Assembly (NCBI GenBank): GCA_036346205.1
Contig: JARFJB010000534.1
Coordinates: 595,001-659,000, forward strand
DNA from: Vesta saturnalis
Lineage: Eukaryota > Arthropoda > Insecta > Coleoptera > Lampyridae
Direction: 5' to 3'
DNA length: 64,000 nucleotides
The notes beneath the pieces were generated by a model. The model was not told the DNA's origin and ran no database searches. It saw only the letters and a list, made by a program, of their open reading frames with translations. A program made the translations under genes and the position numbers. Of this stretch, positions 1 to 9,897 are shown piece after piece (the first letter of the stretch is position 1; each line of letters opens with the position of its first letter).

Positions 1-555
1 ACTAGCACATACAACCATCGTGGTATTTACTCCACGTTCGCCGCTAGCAACGGAACCTACATGGCGCTTGCCCTTTAGAGCCAGAATTTTCCGACACTTC
101 TTGGCAACAGTTAAAAAGACAGGCTCGTCTACATTGCATATTCTTGTTGCATTAAGCTGGCATTCATCAACAATTTTCTCTAGAAGGTTGAAGAACTGGG
201 TAACAATATCTCCATTGAATCCTTTGCACCGAGCTATAAAAGTAGATTCTGGTCGCTGCAATGAAATGTTGGGATGACTACGCAAAAATGCGTAAAACCA
301 CTTTTTACCAGCCTACTTGTTTTCTCTATTGAAATTGTTTCAGGTTGTTTTGCTCCGCCAGTTCATACGCTGCATTACAGACATCTTTTATGGTGACCCA
401 CATAAAACATCTTCTCTAAGTGAAGGATATGCGCTGCCAACCTCTCCTCAAACTCCGATAAAAAGACGGTAGTTCTTCCGAAGATGTTACGCTCTTGTTT
501 AGCCTTATTATTTTTTGAGTTCAAATGCCGTTTGAACATCGCTTTTGAGATACTG
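1..555 (-). pseudogene. pogo-like transposase, second HTH and linker region, broken
   Basis: This continues the exon at 3337-3453. Residues just inside 555 read SISKAMFKRHLNSK, the end of the first HTH, followed by FGRTTVFLSEFEERLAAHIL, which matches the CENP-B-type second HTH start of pogo/jerky-like transposases. A stop at about 375 (TAA after KRCL) is followed by more family-like coding sequence on the minus strand down to position 1 with frameshifts, so the gene is dead. The catalytic DDE domain would lie left of the window. The downstream neighbour on the same strand is unknown. The short plus-strand reading frame at 20-277 is a shadow of this gene. Confidence 0.55.
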
Positions 556-557
556 TA

Positions 558-1235
558 CAGGGTGGCCAACTAAGAATGCGAGGTACTGTATCTGGGAAAC
601 TATACATCGTAGAGGCTTGCGGAAAAAACAGTATTACTAAAACGGCCAATACAAAAATCTGGAAAATATTTTCATGTTTCTGAAGTGGCCGCTAGGGGGC
701 GTAACTGCAATCTTGAATCCAAAAAAGTGATGTTTCTGTGAATTCTGCTACATTACCCTAATAAAAAAAATAATTGATCTTTGAAGTCGAGGATAATCTG
801 AACATTTTGTGTTTGGCACCTTTTGACATTTGTATAAAAATAAAGTGGTGGGGGTATTCAAAGGTTTCCTTAAATAATCCCCTGTATCTTCGAAGCGGCT
901 AATCCGATTTGAACAAGCTTGGGTGCGTTGAAAAGAGCTATTCTTGGCCTACAAATGTTAAAATAATTGAAGTTTTGTTGGTTTCACATGTCGTCGCTAG
1001 AGGGCTTTGTTCGATATTCCGACAGAAACGGTTAATTTTCGCAAAAAAAAAATGTTTATGAACAAGTAGCTAAATGAAGCCTAAACAGGCTCGCGAAAAC
1101 CGCATCTCGATATCTTGTTCCTAACCTAAAATATTGGCCAAAGAAAACTACGAAAATACCTTAAATTTTTATTTCTTTTTAACTATATTTTTCTGAAATT
1201 GTTTCTATTATATAAGTTGTGGCCCTAAAAAGGGC
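558..1235. repeat. left terminal inverted repeat of the mariner
   Basis: It matches the reverse complement of 2683-3334 along its whole length, including GCTAGGGGG, GTGGTGGGGGTATTCAAAGG and GACATGTCGTCGCTA-type blocks. Its inner edge is the hairpin-forming GTGGCCCTAAAAAGGGC at 1219-1235. Confidence 0.88.
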
Positions 1236-1578
1236 AGATTGCACTCTGTACATTGCTGAGGCCTCTTATGAATAGACACAACTGTAGCTTCAATTTCGGC
1301 TCTGAATAGGTTACCCAGAAATTGCGATTTTATTCACCAGAATAAAATCACCCTTTTTGAAATTACTACGGGCAAGTAAGTAATGCTAAAAGTTATACGA
1401 AAGGCCTATTTTTTGTTTGTTTAAATGCATATTTACTATGGATATATACGGAAAATACAATTAATAGAAGCAAGCAATGGAAACAGATACCTAAACAAAA
1501 CATACATAATCCTCAAATTGTCAATAGTTGTCAATACTTTCCCGTTACTTTGAGCAATTTTTGTGCTTTCACAATGCG

Positions 1579-2662
1579 TTTTACGAATAATGAAGCTGTT
1601 GATATGCTTGCGGTTTATTTTGAATGTCTTCAGAATGCCGCAGTACCGTCCTGATGTAAGAGTTTTTCCCCGATTAGTGGCGAGCTTACGAGCCAATGGT
1701 AGTTTTCGACCTACGTTTCAACGGCAAAAAATTGTAAGAACACAAGAAAATATTAACCGTGTACTGGGCTATATTCAAGGAAATCCTCATGTTAGCACAA
1801 GAGCATTATCCACTGAGTTGGCATATCACGGACAACGGTTCAAAATATTTTGAAGGACCATAGGTAAGCTCTAATGGCCATCCAAATATATAGGTGTTTG
1901 TTACCACCTTTTTTAATTACTTTAAGAATGCACCCATATCATGTCGTTTTGCATCATGCCTAGAAAGAGGAAGATTTTGATCGAAGGTTAGGCTATTGCC
2001 ATTAGATGTTAGGCATGATACGCGAAAATAGAGAATTATTATTTCAAATTCTTTGGACCGATGAAGCCACCTTCAGTAGTGACGGGAGAGTCAATCTGCA
2101 CAATATGCATTATTGGTCTGCAGAAAATCCCCATTGGTTGCGTGAAGTTCAGCGCCAAGGACGTTGGAGTTTAAATGTATGGTGGGGCATACTGGGAGGC
2201 AGAATTATTGGACCATATTTTTTCGAGCAACCCCTAAATGTCAATGTATTTCTTGACTTTTTGGCCAATCAATTACCATTGTTGGGGAAAGATTTTCCTC
2301 TGGAAACAAGGCAAAAGCTGTTTTTGCAGTTAAATGGTTATCCAGCACATTTTGTTATTAATGTGCGAGAGCATATTAATGCAGTATTTCAACAGCGGTG
2401 GATTGGAAGAAGAAGTCTTTTTCCATTGCCTCCGCGATCGCCAGACTTAACTTGCCTCGATTTTTATTTATGAGGGCGCTTAAAGGACATCGTGTTTCGG
2501 GCTCAACCTACTACTAGAGAAGATATGAAAAACCGGATTCGTAACGCAATACGTAACATACCGAGAGCCGAAATTGAAGCTGCAGTTTTGTCTAGTCATG
2601 AGAGGCTTCAGCAGTGCATATAGCGTGATGGTCAGCATTTCGAGCATTTAAGGGGGCATTAA
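1579..2662 (+). pseudogene. mariner (DD41D) transposase, inactivated
   Basis: A DDE transposase that would cut and rejoin the element ends. In order: an N-terminal HTH (NNEAVDMLAVYFECLQNAA, frame 1), a switch to frame 3 (FPRLVASLRANGSFRPTFQR; STRALSTEL), a shift into ISRTTVQNILKDHR, an intron at 1864-1926, then the catalytic part. The first catalytic Asp is in WTDEATFSSDG. The second is replaced by Asn (QLNGYPAHF instead of the family's QD-x-AP-x-H). The third is in SPDLTCLDFYL, 41 residues after the second position, hence DD41D. In-frame stops include 1964-1966 (TAG), a TAG just before 2009, 2471-2473 (TGA, in place of Trp) and 2621-2623 (TAG). The ancestral stop is TAA at 2660-2662. With frameshifts, stops and a lost catalytic residue it cannot be active. 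Confidence 0.85.
1864..1926 (+). other. 63-nt intron within the mariner transposase
   Basis: The sequence CATAG|GTAAGCT...TTTAAG|AATGCACC has GT..AG ends. Removing 1864-1926 joins HR to MHPYHVVLHHA in one frame, as expected from related transposases, and the related copy at about 63.6 kb also shows a pyrimidine-rich AG just before the homologous YPYHSVLHQA. Introns are not usual in mariner transposases. Confidence 0.6.
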
Positions 2663-2682
2663 TAACCTTCCTCCTTTAAATC

Positions 2683-2700
2683 GGTCCTTTTTAGGGCCAC
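2683..2700 (+). promoter_or_regulatory. histone-type 3'-end stem-loop candidate after the transposase gene
   Basis: The sequence is ATC GGTCCT TTTT AGGGCC ACAA. Six base pairs (one U-G) close a four-base loop; the bases that are strongly conserved in metazoan histone mRNA hairpins (GG/CC at the base, U-A at the top, loop U1 and U3, 3' flanking ACAA) are all present. Loop position 4 is U instead of C/A. It lies 20 nt after the ancestral stop. The mirror copy in the left repeat (1219-1235) reads GCCCT-TTTT-AGGGC. An ordinary AATAAA lies 45 nt downstream, so classical polyadenylation is also possible. Confidence 0.5.
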
Positions 2701-3334
2701 AACTTACATAATGGAAACAATTCCAGAAAAATATAGTTAAAAAAAATAAAAATTTAAGCGATTTTCGTATAGTTTTCTTTGGTCGATATTTTAGGTTAGG
2801 AACAAGATATCAAGATGCGGTTTTCACGAGCTTGTTTAGGCATCTTAGCTACTTGTTCATGAAAAAAATCATACCAATGCATTTAATTGCTTTACGAAAA
2901 TTAACCGTTTCTGTCGGAATGTCAAACAAAGCCCTTTAGCGACGACATGTGAAACTAACAAAACTTCAAATATTGTAACATTTGTAGCCCAAAAATAGCT
3001 CATTTCAACGCGCCCAAGTATGTTAAAATCGGCTTAGCCGTTTCGAAGATACAGGGGTTATTTACGGAAACCTTTGAATACCCCCCCACCACTTTATTTT
3101 TAGACATACGTCAAAAAGTGCCAAACAAAAAAAGTTCAGATTATCCTCGACTTTAAAGATCAGTTATTTTTTAGATTCAAGATTGCAGTTACACCCCCTA
3201 GCGACCATTTCAGAAACTTGAAAATATTTTCCATGTTTTTGTATTGGCCGTTTTAGTAAAACTTTTTTTGCGCAAGCCTCTACGATAGATAGTTTCCCAG
3301 ATACAGTACCTCGCATTCTTAGTTGGTCACCCTG
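2683..3334. repeat. right terminal inverted repeat of the mariner
   Basis: This is the partner of 558-1235. Its inner edge starts with the GGTCCT-loop-AGGGCC hairpin (2683-2700), which lies 20 nt past the ancestral transposase stop. An AATAAA is present at 2745-2750. Confidence 0.88.
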
Positions 3335-3336
3335 TA

Positions 3337-3453
3337 CATGCGTATATTTCATTTAAGCCATACTTTTTGCCTTTGTAAGCCTCTAAGGCTTTCGCCATAT
3401 CCGATTCACCCCATTTACCATATTTTATACCTTTTCTATTATTGGCAGATATT
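3337..3453 (-). pseudogene. pogo-like transposase, N-terminal HTH exon (5' part)
   Basis: The minus strand reads an open tract containing KYGKWGESDMAKALEAYKGK, typical of the pipsqueak/CENP-B-type helix-turn-helix that binds transposon ends in pogo-class transposases. It is preceded by a good 3' splice site (TTTGTTCCAG), so it is probably an internal exon. The reading continues directly at position 555 once the mariner insertion is skipped (SISKAMFKRHL follows). There is no start codon within it. Nothing else in the window can supply the missing part. Confidence 0.55.
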
Positions 3454-4036
3454 CTGGAACAAAGCAAAACATTGGCAGCCTATGTTGGACCACGCATTTG
3501 ACACTAACTGTATAATGTATAATGTTAAACATGCATTTTGATTATTGCAGCACTTCGTATTGACCCGAATTCCAACACCTACAAACATAAACATAAGAAA
3601 TAATTCTAGTTTCTTAAATTGGACCAGTCCAATTTAGGCAACACCATGGTGGTTCAATTTATGAAACCCCCAGTTATTTTCTAAAATCACATGTTTAACA
3701 TTCCAATGTATTTGGGTTTGATCTTTTTAATAGCGATATGAATAGGGTAAAACTTACTTGTTTTAATCAAAATAGCAGCGCTGCTTGAATTTCCAACGTT
3801 TGCCACACAAACACTTACAAATTATTCATAAAAACTACATCGAAATAGCAAAAATCACCAAACACATCGTACGGAGACAAAACGTGCATTAATGGTCGCG
3901 AATTCTCTTGTAATGACGCCTTTGTAACAAGAGTCAAAGAGGATTTAAAAAATGTCACTACCATCGCTCTTATTCATTCAAATAGGGCCGTGGTCCAATT
4001 TAGGAGGCGGTTCAATATAGGCAACTTTCCCCTAAC
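3454..4036. other. 5' noncoding part of the pogo-like element
   Basis: No coding tract is seen. It contains repeated CCAATTTAGG/GGTTCAAT boxes near 3620-3660 and 3990-4020, consistent with subterminal repeats of the element. Confidence 0.4.
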
Positions 4037-5930
4037 AAAACAACGATTTCAAAATTTTAACTAATCATCTTTGTATGCTAAAAGGTAAGTTGTGTTATTT
4101 TGGAACAAAAGGTTTGTAGGATTTAGTAAAGACATTTAAAGGTACCTTATACATGACAACTTGGGTATCGAACCACCCGTACGGTATTATTTATTTGTGC
4201 CATACTTTGCGGTTTATTTTTTGTTACCATATTGTACCTTGTAAACTGCAGTGACGCCACTGGTTTAAAACGTAATTTAACACATTTATTGCATAAAAAG
4301 ATTGTATTGTGAAGTACAAGCCCACATCAAGAAGTTAATTTCTAAACTATTAAGGTCCAAAACACGTTGAGCGCATGTTTATAAAAAAACCACGATTAGA
4401 TAATTAAATTAGCCTTGAATTTTATTAGAATTATTTTAGTTAATACAAACACAATAACGCAAAAAACAAAAATAACCCAAATCCCGTACTAAGATCGGAA
4501 ATTTACCTTTATATATAGTGTGTGTTATTTTTGTACTGGGAAAAGAACCTATTCAGTATTATAGTACGTTCGCGCAATGATATTTCATACGTATAGACCG
4601 TGACACAAACGTAATTAAAATACTTGCAAATTAAGAATTACGATTTACGTAAAGGTGAGTAAGTATTTGATAACATAAGTAAATAATTAGAAAAATCAAC
4701 ACTCGTTGTTTTTAATCAATACCGTTTAAAAGGCGCATTCAGTTCGATTACGTTAGTGTAAGTAAAATGACGAAAACGTCTCGTGTTTTTTAGTGCGTTT
4801 TATGCTTTTTCGTAGTGAATGGACTAGTATTTACATCAGGTGAGGAGTTTATTGAATTACTCACCTTTAATGGGATATGCTTTTAATAAGTGCATCCTGG
4901 AATTAGGCCAAATCTTTTTTTAGATAACCCTGTATAATATACTTTATTGTAATAATACCGGATATAGTAAATATTTTTAGTATACTTGACCTACGATGAT
5001 TTTGGGAAGTAAGTGTGACGATATGATGTAATATAATTGCTTTTATCATAATACCGCTGTAGATTTTATAACATACAGGATGTCGTGTTATTTATGGGAA
5101 GCGAAACTTTTATATACATATAGTCTTATCAGAAAATTTCGTTTAATTGCAAATTACGATTTCTCTCTCTTATTAAAATTACACATTGATTTAACAAATA
5201 TACTCTAAATTACAATACATCATAGTATTTTCAAATGTTACGTAAGTACTTACCTTATAAAATACAGCCTCTTCAAACATTCATTTAATAAATCTTACTT
5301 CCCCTTCATTGTAAAGACGTATAACAAATTTGTATTACGTTTTATGAGTTAAATCTTACTTATTTACTTACTTAATTATTTATTTATTTATTGATTAATG
5401 TGTCTTAAGACTATTTGAAATTGTATAAATCATATTGGGGAGTTTATAATGCCTTCTGCGCTGACTTTTCATCCCATGTTTTTTACCACCTTTTCATCGT
5501 TTATTTTTTGCGCTCACGTCTATATGCCATTTCGATTTTTCATCACTTATTTTTTCTACCCCTTTTTCTTAATCCTTTTGGCAGAATCTTAAAATTGATC
5601 TTGTATTTTAAACTTCATTCTTTTGGCAGGGTCCCGATCTAATTTGGTTTCTAAATATCTAGATCAGTTCAATATCTTTCATTAGAATTGGTCCAAATGT
5701 AGGATTTAAATGAAGCTGTTTTGTTAGAACTGGTTCTGATACGATCTCGTTATATGTTTTTAAGAACATAAGTTATTTTGATCAGATCTTTTATGCGGGC
5801 TCGAATAGATATAGGGGTCAAAAAATTTCTTTTTTTTTGCATTATCTTTCTAAAATTAATTAATCCGAAACATAAAAAGGGGTGCAGGTTCAGAGGCTAA
5901 GGAAATGGACGAACATTTTGTGACTACTAA
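4037..5930. other. AT-rich stretch with no gene seen
   Basis: No splice-consistent or family-like coding tract was recognised on either strand. The short hydrophobic reading frame at 5415-5642 is judged random. Confidence 0.5.
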
Positions 5931-5962
5931 TGTTTTAACTTTTATTCTTAAAGGGGGCAAGC

Positions 5963-6060
5963 AAGGTGTGTGTGCGTGAGCTCGTATGTGTGTGCGGCTG
6001 CACGCGAGTATGTCGCGTGTGTGCGAGCGCGCGTGTATGCGGCGTGTGTGTGTGTCTGTG
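5963..6060. repeat. imperfect TG-rich microsatellite
   Basis: Interrupted TGTGTG/CGCGTG runs, preceded by CTTAAAGGGGG. The same CTTAAAGGGG lead-in occurs before TG runs at about 10947 and 11419. Confidence 0.75.
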
Positions 6061-6303
6061 GTGCCACCAGTATAGCAAAGGGAGGTTTTCTAGAATGTCA
6101 GAAATAAATGAGTAGGTTTGTAGACAAATTAAAGCATGGGTAGAGTTTAACACTTAATGTATATTAGTAGAAAATGAAAGGACAGTACAAGCGTGATTTA
6201 CGATTTTGATTATCTTAGCTCTTAACTGCGTAACGATTTAGGGCAATGAGTATGTTTGAGATATAAATTACTAGTTAAAAGTTTTAAAGAGTTAGTTATC
6301 AGT

Positions 6304-7270
6304 AGTAGAACACCGACACCATCCGCCATTTTGTTTTTTGTGACGTCATCCTTGGGACAGCTTAACTTTCACTTCATACACGCCCACGCGGGGATCGTAT
6401 TTTTTTTCACCTGAAAATAAAAAGATGTTATTTAATGTGTGTTTATTAATATTTATTAGGGCCCGTTTTTATCAAAGGAGATTGCATAATTGTTATTAAA
6501 ATGTTAATTCCAATCTACAGATTGTGACCTAATTTATTTATACATTGGGGGTTGCATTCTAATAAGAGGTCCTAGTCTTGTAAGACGGGAACTTGTTCGC
6601 GAGCTTCGCCCCTGTCATAAAAACTGTATTCTAATAATGGGGAATAATTAATAAATGACATGTAAAAATGACAAGTGTCTTTTTCCTAATAAAAAGATTT
6701 TATTTAATCTGTTATTAATATTTATTAGGGCCCGTTTTTATCAAAGAGATTGTATAATTGTTATTAAAATTATTATTACATTCCTTTTAACCCCATCTAC
6801 AGATTTAGCCCTAGGGGCCCTAGTCTCGTAAGAAGGGAATCTGTTCGCGGGCTTCGCCCCTGTCATAAAGCTTTTATTCTAATAATGAGGAAGAATTAAT
6901 AGATGACATGTAAAGATGACAAGCGTTTTCATAATAAAAAGATGTTATTTAATCTGTTATTAATATTTATATGTTTTGATTTTTATTAAGGTTATAAAAA
7001 CCTAGTCCTTAAACGATTATGTTCCATTGCAATCTTTAAGGCTGCATTTAAGCGCTAGCTCAAATTTGATCAATATCTGAATAACGACATCGAAATTGTA
7101 ACCTTCAACATTATACAATGCAATGAGTAATTAAGTTACATAATTAGTTTGCTTTACAAATTATGCTTTAAACGATTTTCACCTTGAGAACGTTAAATTA
7201 TATGTATGTTGATATGGGATGTCATACTTTCTTTAAAAAACAGTAAAATATATTCATAGCCATAAAGCTT
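6304..7270. repeat. left arm of family A palindrome, with two tandem sub-units
   Basis: The left arm has two similar units of about 260 bp (about 6430-6695 and 6700-6960), each with TTAGGGCCCGTTTTTATCAA and TTCGCCCCTGTCATAAA. The same two-unit structure is present, inverted, in the right arm, so the tandem duplication existed before or was copied with the palindrome. Confidence 0.75.
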
Positions 7271-7413
7271 ATAATACAGATTAACTATTTTTTATTTATA
7301 TAGATCAGGGTCGCAAAAAGGTGTTACAGTAAATTATCGAAAACACCCTCAAATCTAGGTAATCCATAATCTCCTATGTTAAATATTAGTGTGAAGACAT
7401 TTTCGGCGGTCAA

Positions 7414-7530
7414 GGTTTTTGGGATGGGTGCACTTCCCCCTTATACTCAAAATTAAGGGCAGCGTAATTCAACCTATCTGGATCTTCATAAAGAACATAA
7501 CTACCAGCATCAACTTCACCGTTTTCGTCT
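7414..7530 (-). CDS. exon-like tract, unassigned (possible captured terminal exon)
   Basis: The minus strand is open from a possible 3' splice site (CGCTCAAG) to TGA near 7412. The reading includes ENGEVDAGSYVLYEDPDR and then LNYAALNFEYKG, about 40 codons without a stop in otherwise stop-rich AT-rich DNA. The composition looks like protein, and the NYAALNF motif resembles a tyrosine-based cytoplasmic tail signal, but I cannot name the gene. No upstream exon was found. It lies inside a palindromic mobile element, so it may be a captured host fragment. It is too short to be sure of. Confidence 0.3.
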
Positions 7531-8228
7531 TGAGCGGTTATATAGCTTATTAACAAGTAAAACGGCTAATGCCCTGATACTGCTTCATAATAATACCCAT
7601 TCGATTGTAATTATGCTTTAAAAATACATGCAGTTGATAATATACAATCTTTATTTGCCGCTATTATTATTACACAGATATGGGATTATTCTTAAAATTA
7701 GCTAATTTCCCCACACTACCTTGAAATACTACATAGGTCTTCAATTCTTGAGATTATCCAATTTCTGATCAGTAGCATGTTTTCTAATACACAAGACAGC
7801 GTCTTCAATATAGAGGTGTATACGCCGAAAAAATGCTTTGTATCTTCTTCTTCTTTAAGCTAGATTTTGCCTCTATACAGCATACAAGTTCTATCTTAGC
7901 TGAATTACCTCTGTCAAAAAAGGGGTTATAATCAAAATAAGTATACCAGCCTTTTATTAGAACAATATCTTTTTAATCCTCGAATTTTTACCGATAAGGG
8001 CCTTCCATGCCATGCTATCACATAAGACGGCTTTACATACAGGTTCTGCCTCGGCTGAACTGTCCAAAAAGGATTTTAGATTAATAAAATGTACGCCCGG
8101 GAGAGATAGAGCGTTTCTACAGAAACAAAAAAGTATACACTAACCATAAATCTACAGCGAGAATTTACTCGCGGCATGTACATTGCGAGTAACATTTTTT
8201 CGAGTTATGGTGGACTTATTTTTGTGAT

Positions 8229-9110
8229 ATGCGATCTTTAAGTAATCACTGGGTTTCTAGTTTCCTTGATAAAACACGAATACGTGTCGTAGTTGATGGT
8301 TTTTTTTCAAAAGAAGTTAGCATTAACGCGGGCGTACCACAGGGATCCGTTATAGCGCCTACGCTTTTTCTGCTGTACATAAATGACCTTATTTCTTCAA
8401 CAACTAAGCCTATCCATTGCTTTGCTGACGGTAGCACTCTTCACTGTAGTTCTTCTCAGTCTACTCATAGTGATAATCCACCTTCTACGTCAAATCAAGA
8501 AATTAAAGCTGAAATGGCAAATTCGATCAACAAAGACATTCAACGTATTCTCGAACGGGGAAGCAATAATCTAGTTAATTTAATGCTAACAAAACTCAGT
8601 ATTGCCTTATGTCCGCCACAAAAGATCGGTCATTTCCTGTTGTAAGTATGAATGGCTCAGTTCTTAAGTTTTCAGACTCTATTACTCTGTTGGGTATGAC
8701 CGTATCTTCAAATCTCTCATGGGTTGACCATCTTCTGTGAGCTACCAAAACAGCTGCTCGTAAAATAGGCTTTTTGTACAGATCTAAGCAGTAGTTTACC
8801 TCTCGACAACTCCTTCTGCTGTATAAGGCCCAATATCGTTGATCGTATTCAAAAGAGAGCGATTAGGCTTATAAAACCCGTCTTTAACTTCTCACATACA
8901 GTCCCTTGAGCATAGAAGGATGGTTTCAGCTCTTTCTTTGTATTATAAAAAAAAATCACAGTAATAGATACGGCTACATACCAGCGGTTATCGGGATGTT
9001 TAGCAAGAGGATTTGGATATGAGTTCTTAGAACGAAGACAGTCGCATCTGAAAGCATTCACCGTTGTTTTTAAGAAAAGCGATAAACTTCTTCATATAGG
9101 TAAAATTTTG
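8229..9110 (+). pseudogene. non-LTR (CR1/jockey-type) reverse transcriptase fragment
   Basis: The tract opens with VSSFLDKTRIRVVVDG, then the motif GVPQGSVIAPTLFLLYINDL, then FADGS in place of the catalytic FADDS, so the second catalytic Asp is lost. Downstream, in shifted frames, come family-like pieces (SITLLGMTVSSNLSWVDH, RIQKRAIRLI, ALSLYYKK) up to about 9110. The 5' endonuclease and the first RT motifs are missing. Several frameshifts and stops are present. It is a dead 5'-truncated LINE inside family A. Confidence 0.75.
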
Positions 9111-9129
9111 CGACGCGAGGCTTTCGGCG

Positions 9130-9895
9130 AAGGCTGTTTCGGTGACTCCAACCCTCGCCGAACATAACCGAGATTGTAAGACAGGTGTAGGGCGTCGCCA
9201 CCTGTTTTCGGGCCTTCGCCCCTTGTCGTGATCGGAACTTGTTCGTGGGCCTTCGTGTATTGTCGTGGTGCCCTTGGCGGAAAACAACTTGCTCTCGCGA
9301 GAGCAAGTTGTGAAGCCCTATAACTGTCTTATAAGTCAGCGTTAGGCCCCCTTATTAGAATAGTCGTAGGTTCAAATCCTACTCGCAGCACACTTTATTT
9401 ATGTTGTGTTGCAAGTTAGCATTAGAACCCGTTATTAGAATACAAATTCAAATTTACCGCCAAGGGACTAGGACAAGGGGCGAAGCCCCCGTTGTTTGAT
9501 TTGAGGTTGATCGGTTGGTTGAGGCCCAGATGCATACGTCTTACCTTAAAGGCTAGTGTTAGGCCCCTTATTTCAAATTTCCTACCACAACCATTACAGG
9601 GACCTTTATGTACTTTTAAAATATACCGCTAGGTGACAACAGCTACTAACATTCGTTAGTCTATACACAAGTAGATGGCGCTATTAACAAATTCAAAATT
9701 TGAGCTCGTTGGGCACGACAAGGGGGAAGGTCCGAGAGCAGTTTGCGAAACCCTATACGTATCTTACAAGTGAGCATTAGGGCCCCTTATTAGAATACAA
9801 ATTCAAATTTACAGCCAAGGGTGTGAAGCCCCGAGAGCAAGTTGCGAAGTCCTACATCTGTCTTACAAGTTAGCATTAGGTCCGCTTATTAAAAT
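9130..9895. repeat. family A module field (about 100-bp related modules)
   Basis: The block AAGTTAGCATTAGGCCCCTT, usually with GCGAAGCCCTA before it and ATTAGAATACAAATTCAAAT after it, recurs here at about 9311, 9405, 9545, 9760 and 9860, with varying spacers. The same modules appear at 45.5-46.0 kb and 47.5-47.7 kb. Confidence 0.7.
9285..9310. repeat. perfect 26-bp palindrome
   Basis: CAACTTGCTCTCG joins directly to its reverse complement at 9297/9298. To its left the modules run in the inverse sense to the matching part of 45958-46110, so this looks like an internal junction of two inverted modules. Confidence 0.8.
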
Positions 9896-9897
9896 AT

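Larger units (their letters stand above)
558..3334 (+). mobile_element. Tc1/mariner element (DD41D, rosa-like) with about 650-bp inverted repeats
   Basis: Both ends are visible: CAGGGTGGCCAACTAAGAAT begins at 558 and its reverse complement, with one mismatch, ends at 3334. The element is bordered by TA on both sides (556-557 and 3335-3336), the standard mariner target duplication. The inverted repeats continue inward for about 678 bp (left) and 652 bp (right) with small indels. Between them lies one transposase gene, now broken. It inserted into a pogo-like transposase gene, so it is the younger of the two. The long repeats are unusual compared with the roughly 30-bp repeats of classical mariner. 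Confidence 0.9.
1..4036 (-). mobile_element. pogo/Tigger-like DNA transposon, partial, hosting a nested mariner
   Basis: The element is read on the minus strand. Its 5' end lies near 4036, where the minus strand starts with GGGGAAAGTTGCC; related boxes (CCAATTTAGG, GGTTCAAT) recur at 3618-3660 and 3990-4020 as subterminal repeats. A transposase exon at 3337-3453 continues at 1-555, and the 2.78 kb between them is a mariner inserted at a TA. The 3' end runs off the left edge. The GGGGNAA(A/C)TTTG-like terminus resembles that of the second pogo-type element at 51043-53332. The family call rests on the HTH and DDE-type reading of the two coding pieces, and the outer boundary at 4036 is approximate. 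Confidence 0.55.

Noticed and set aside
5935..6153. 72-codon His/Thr-rich frame
   Set aside because: Microsatellite translation.
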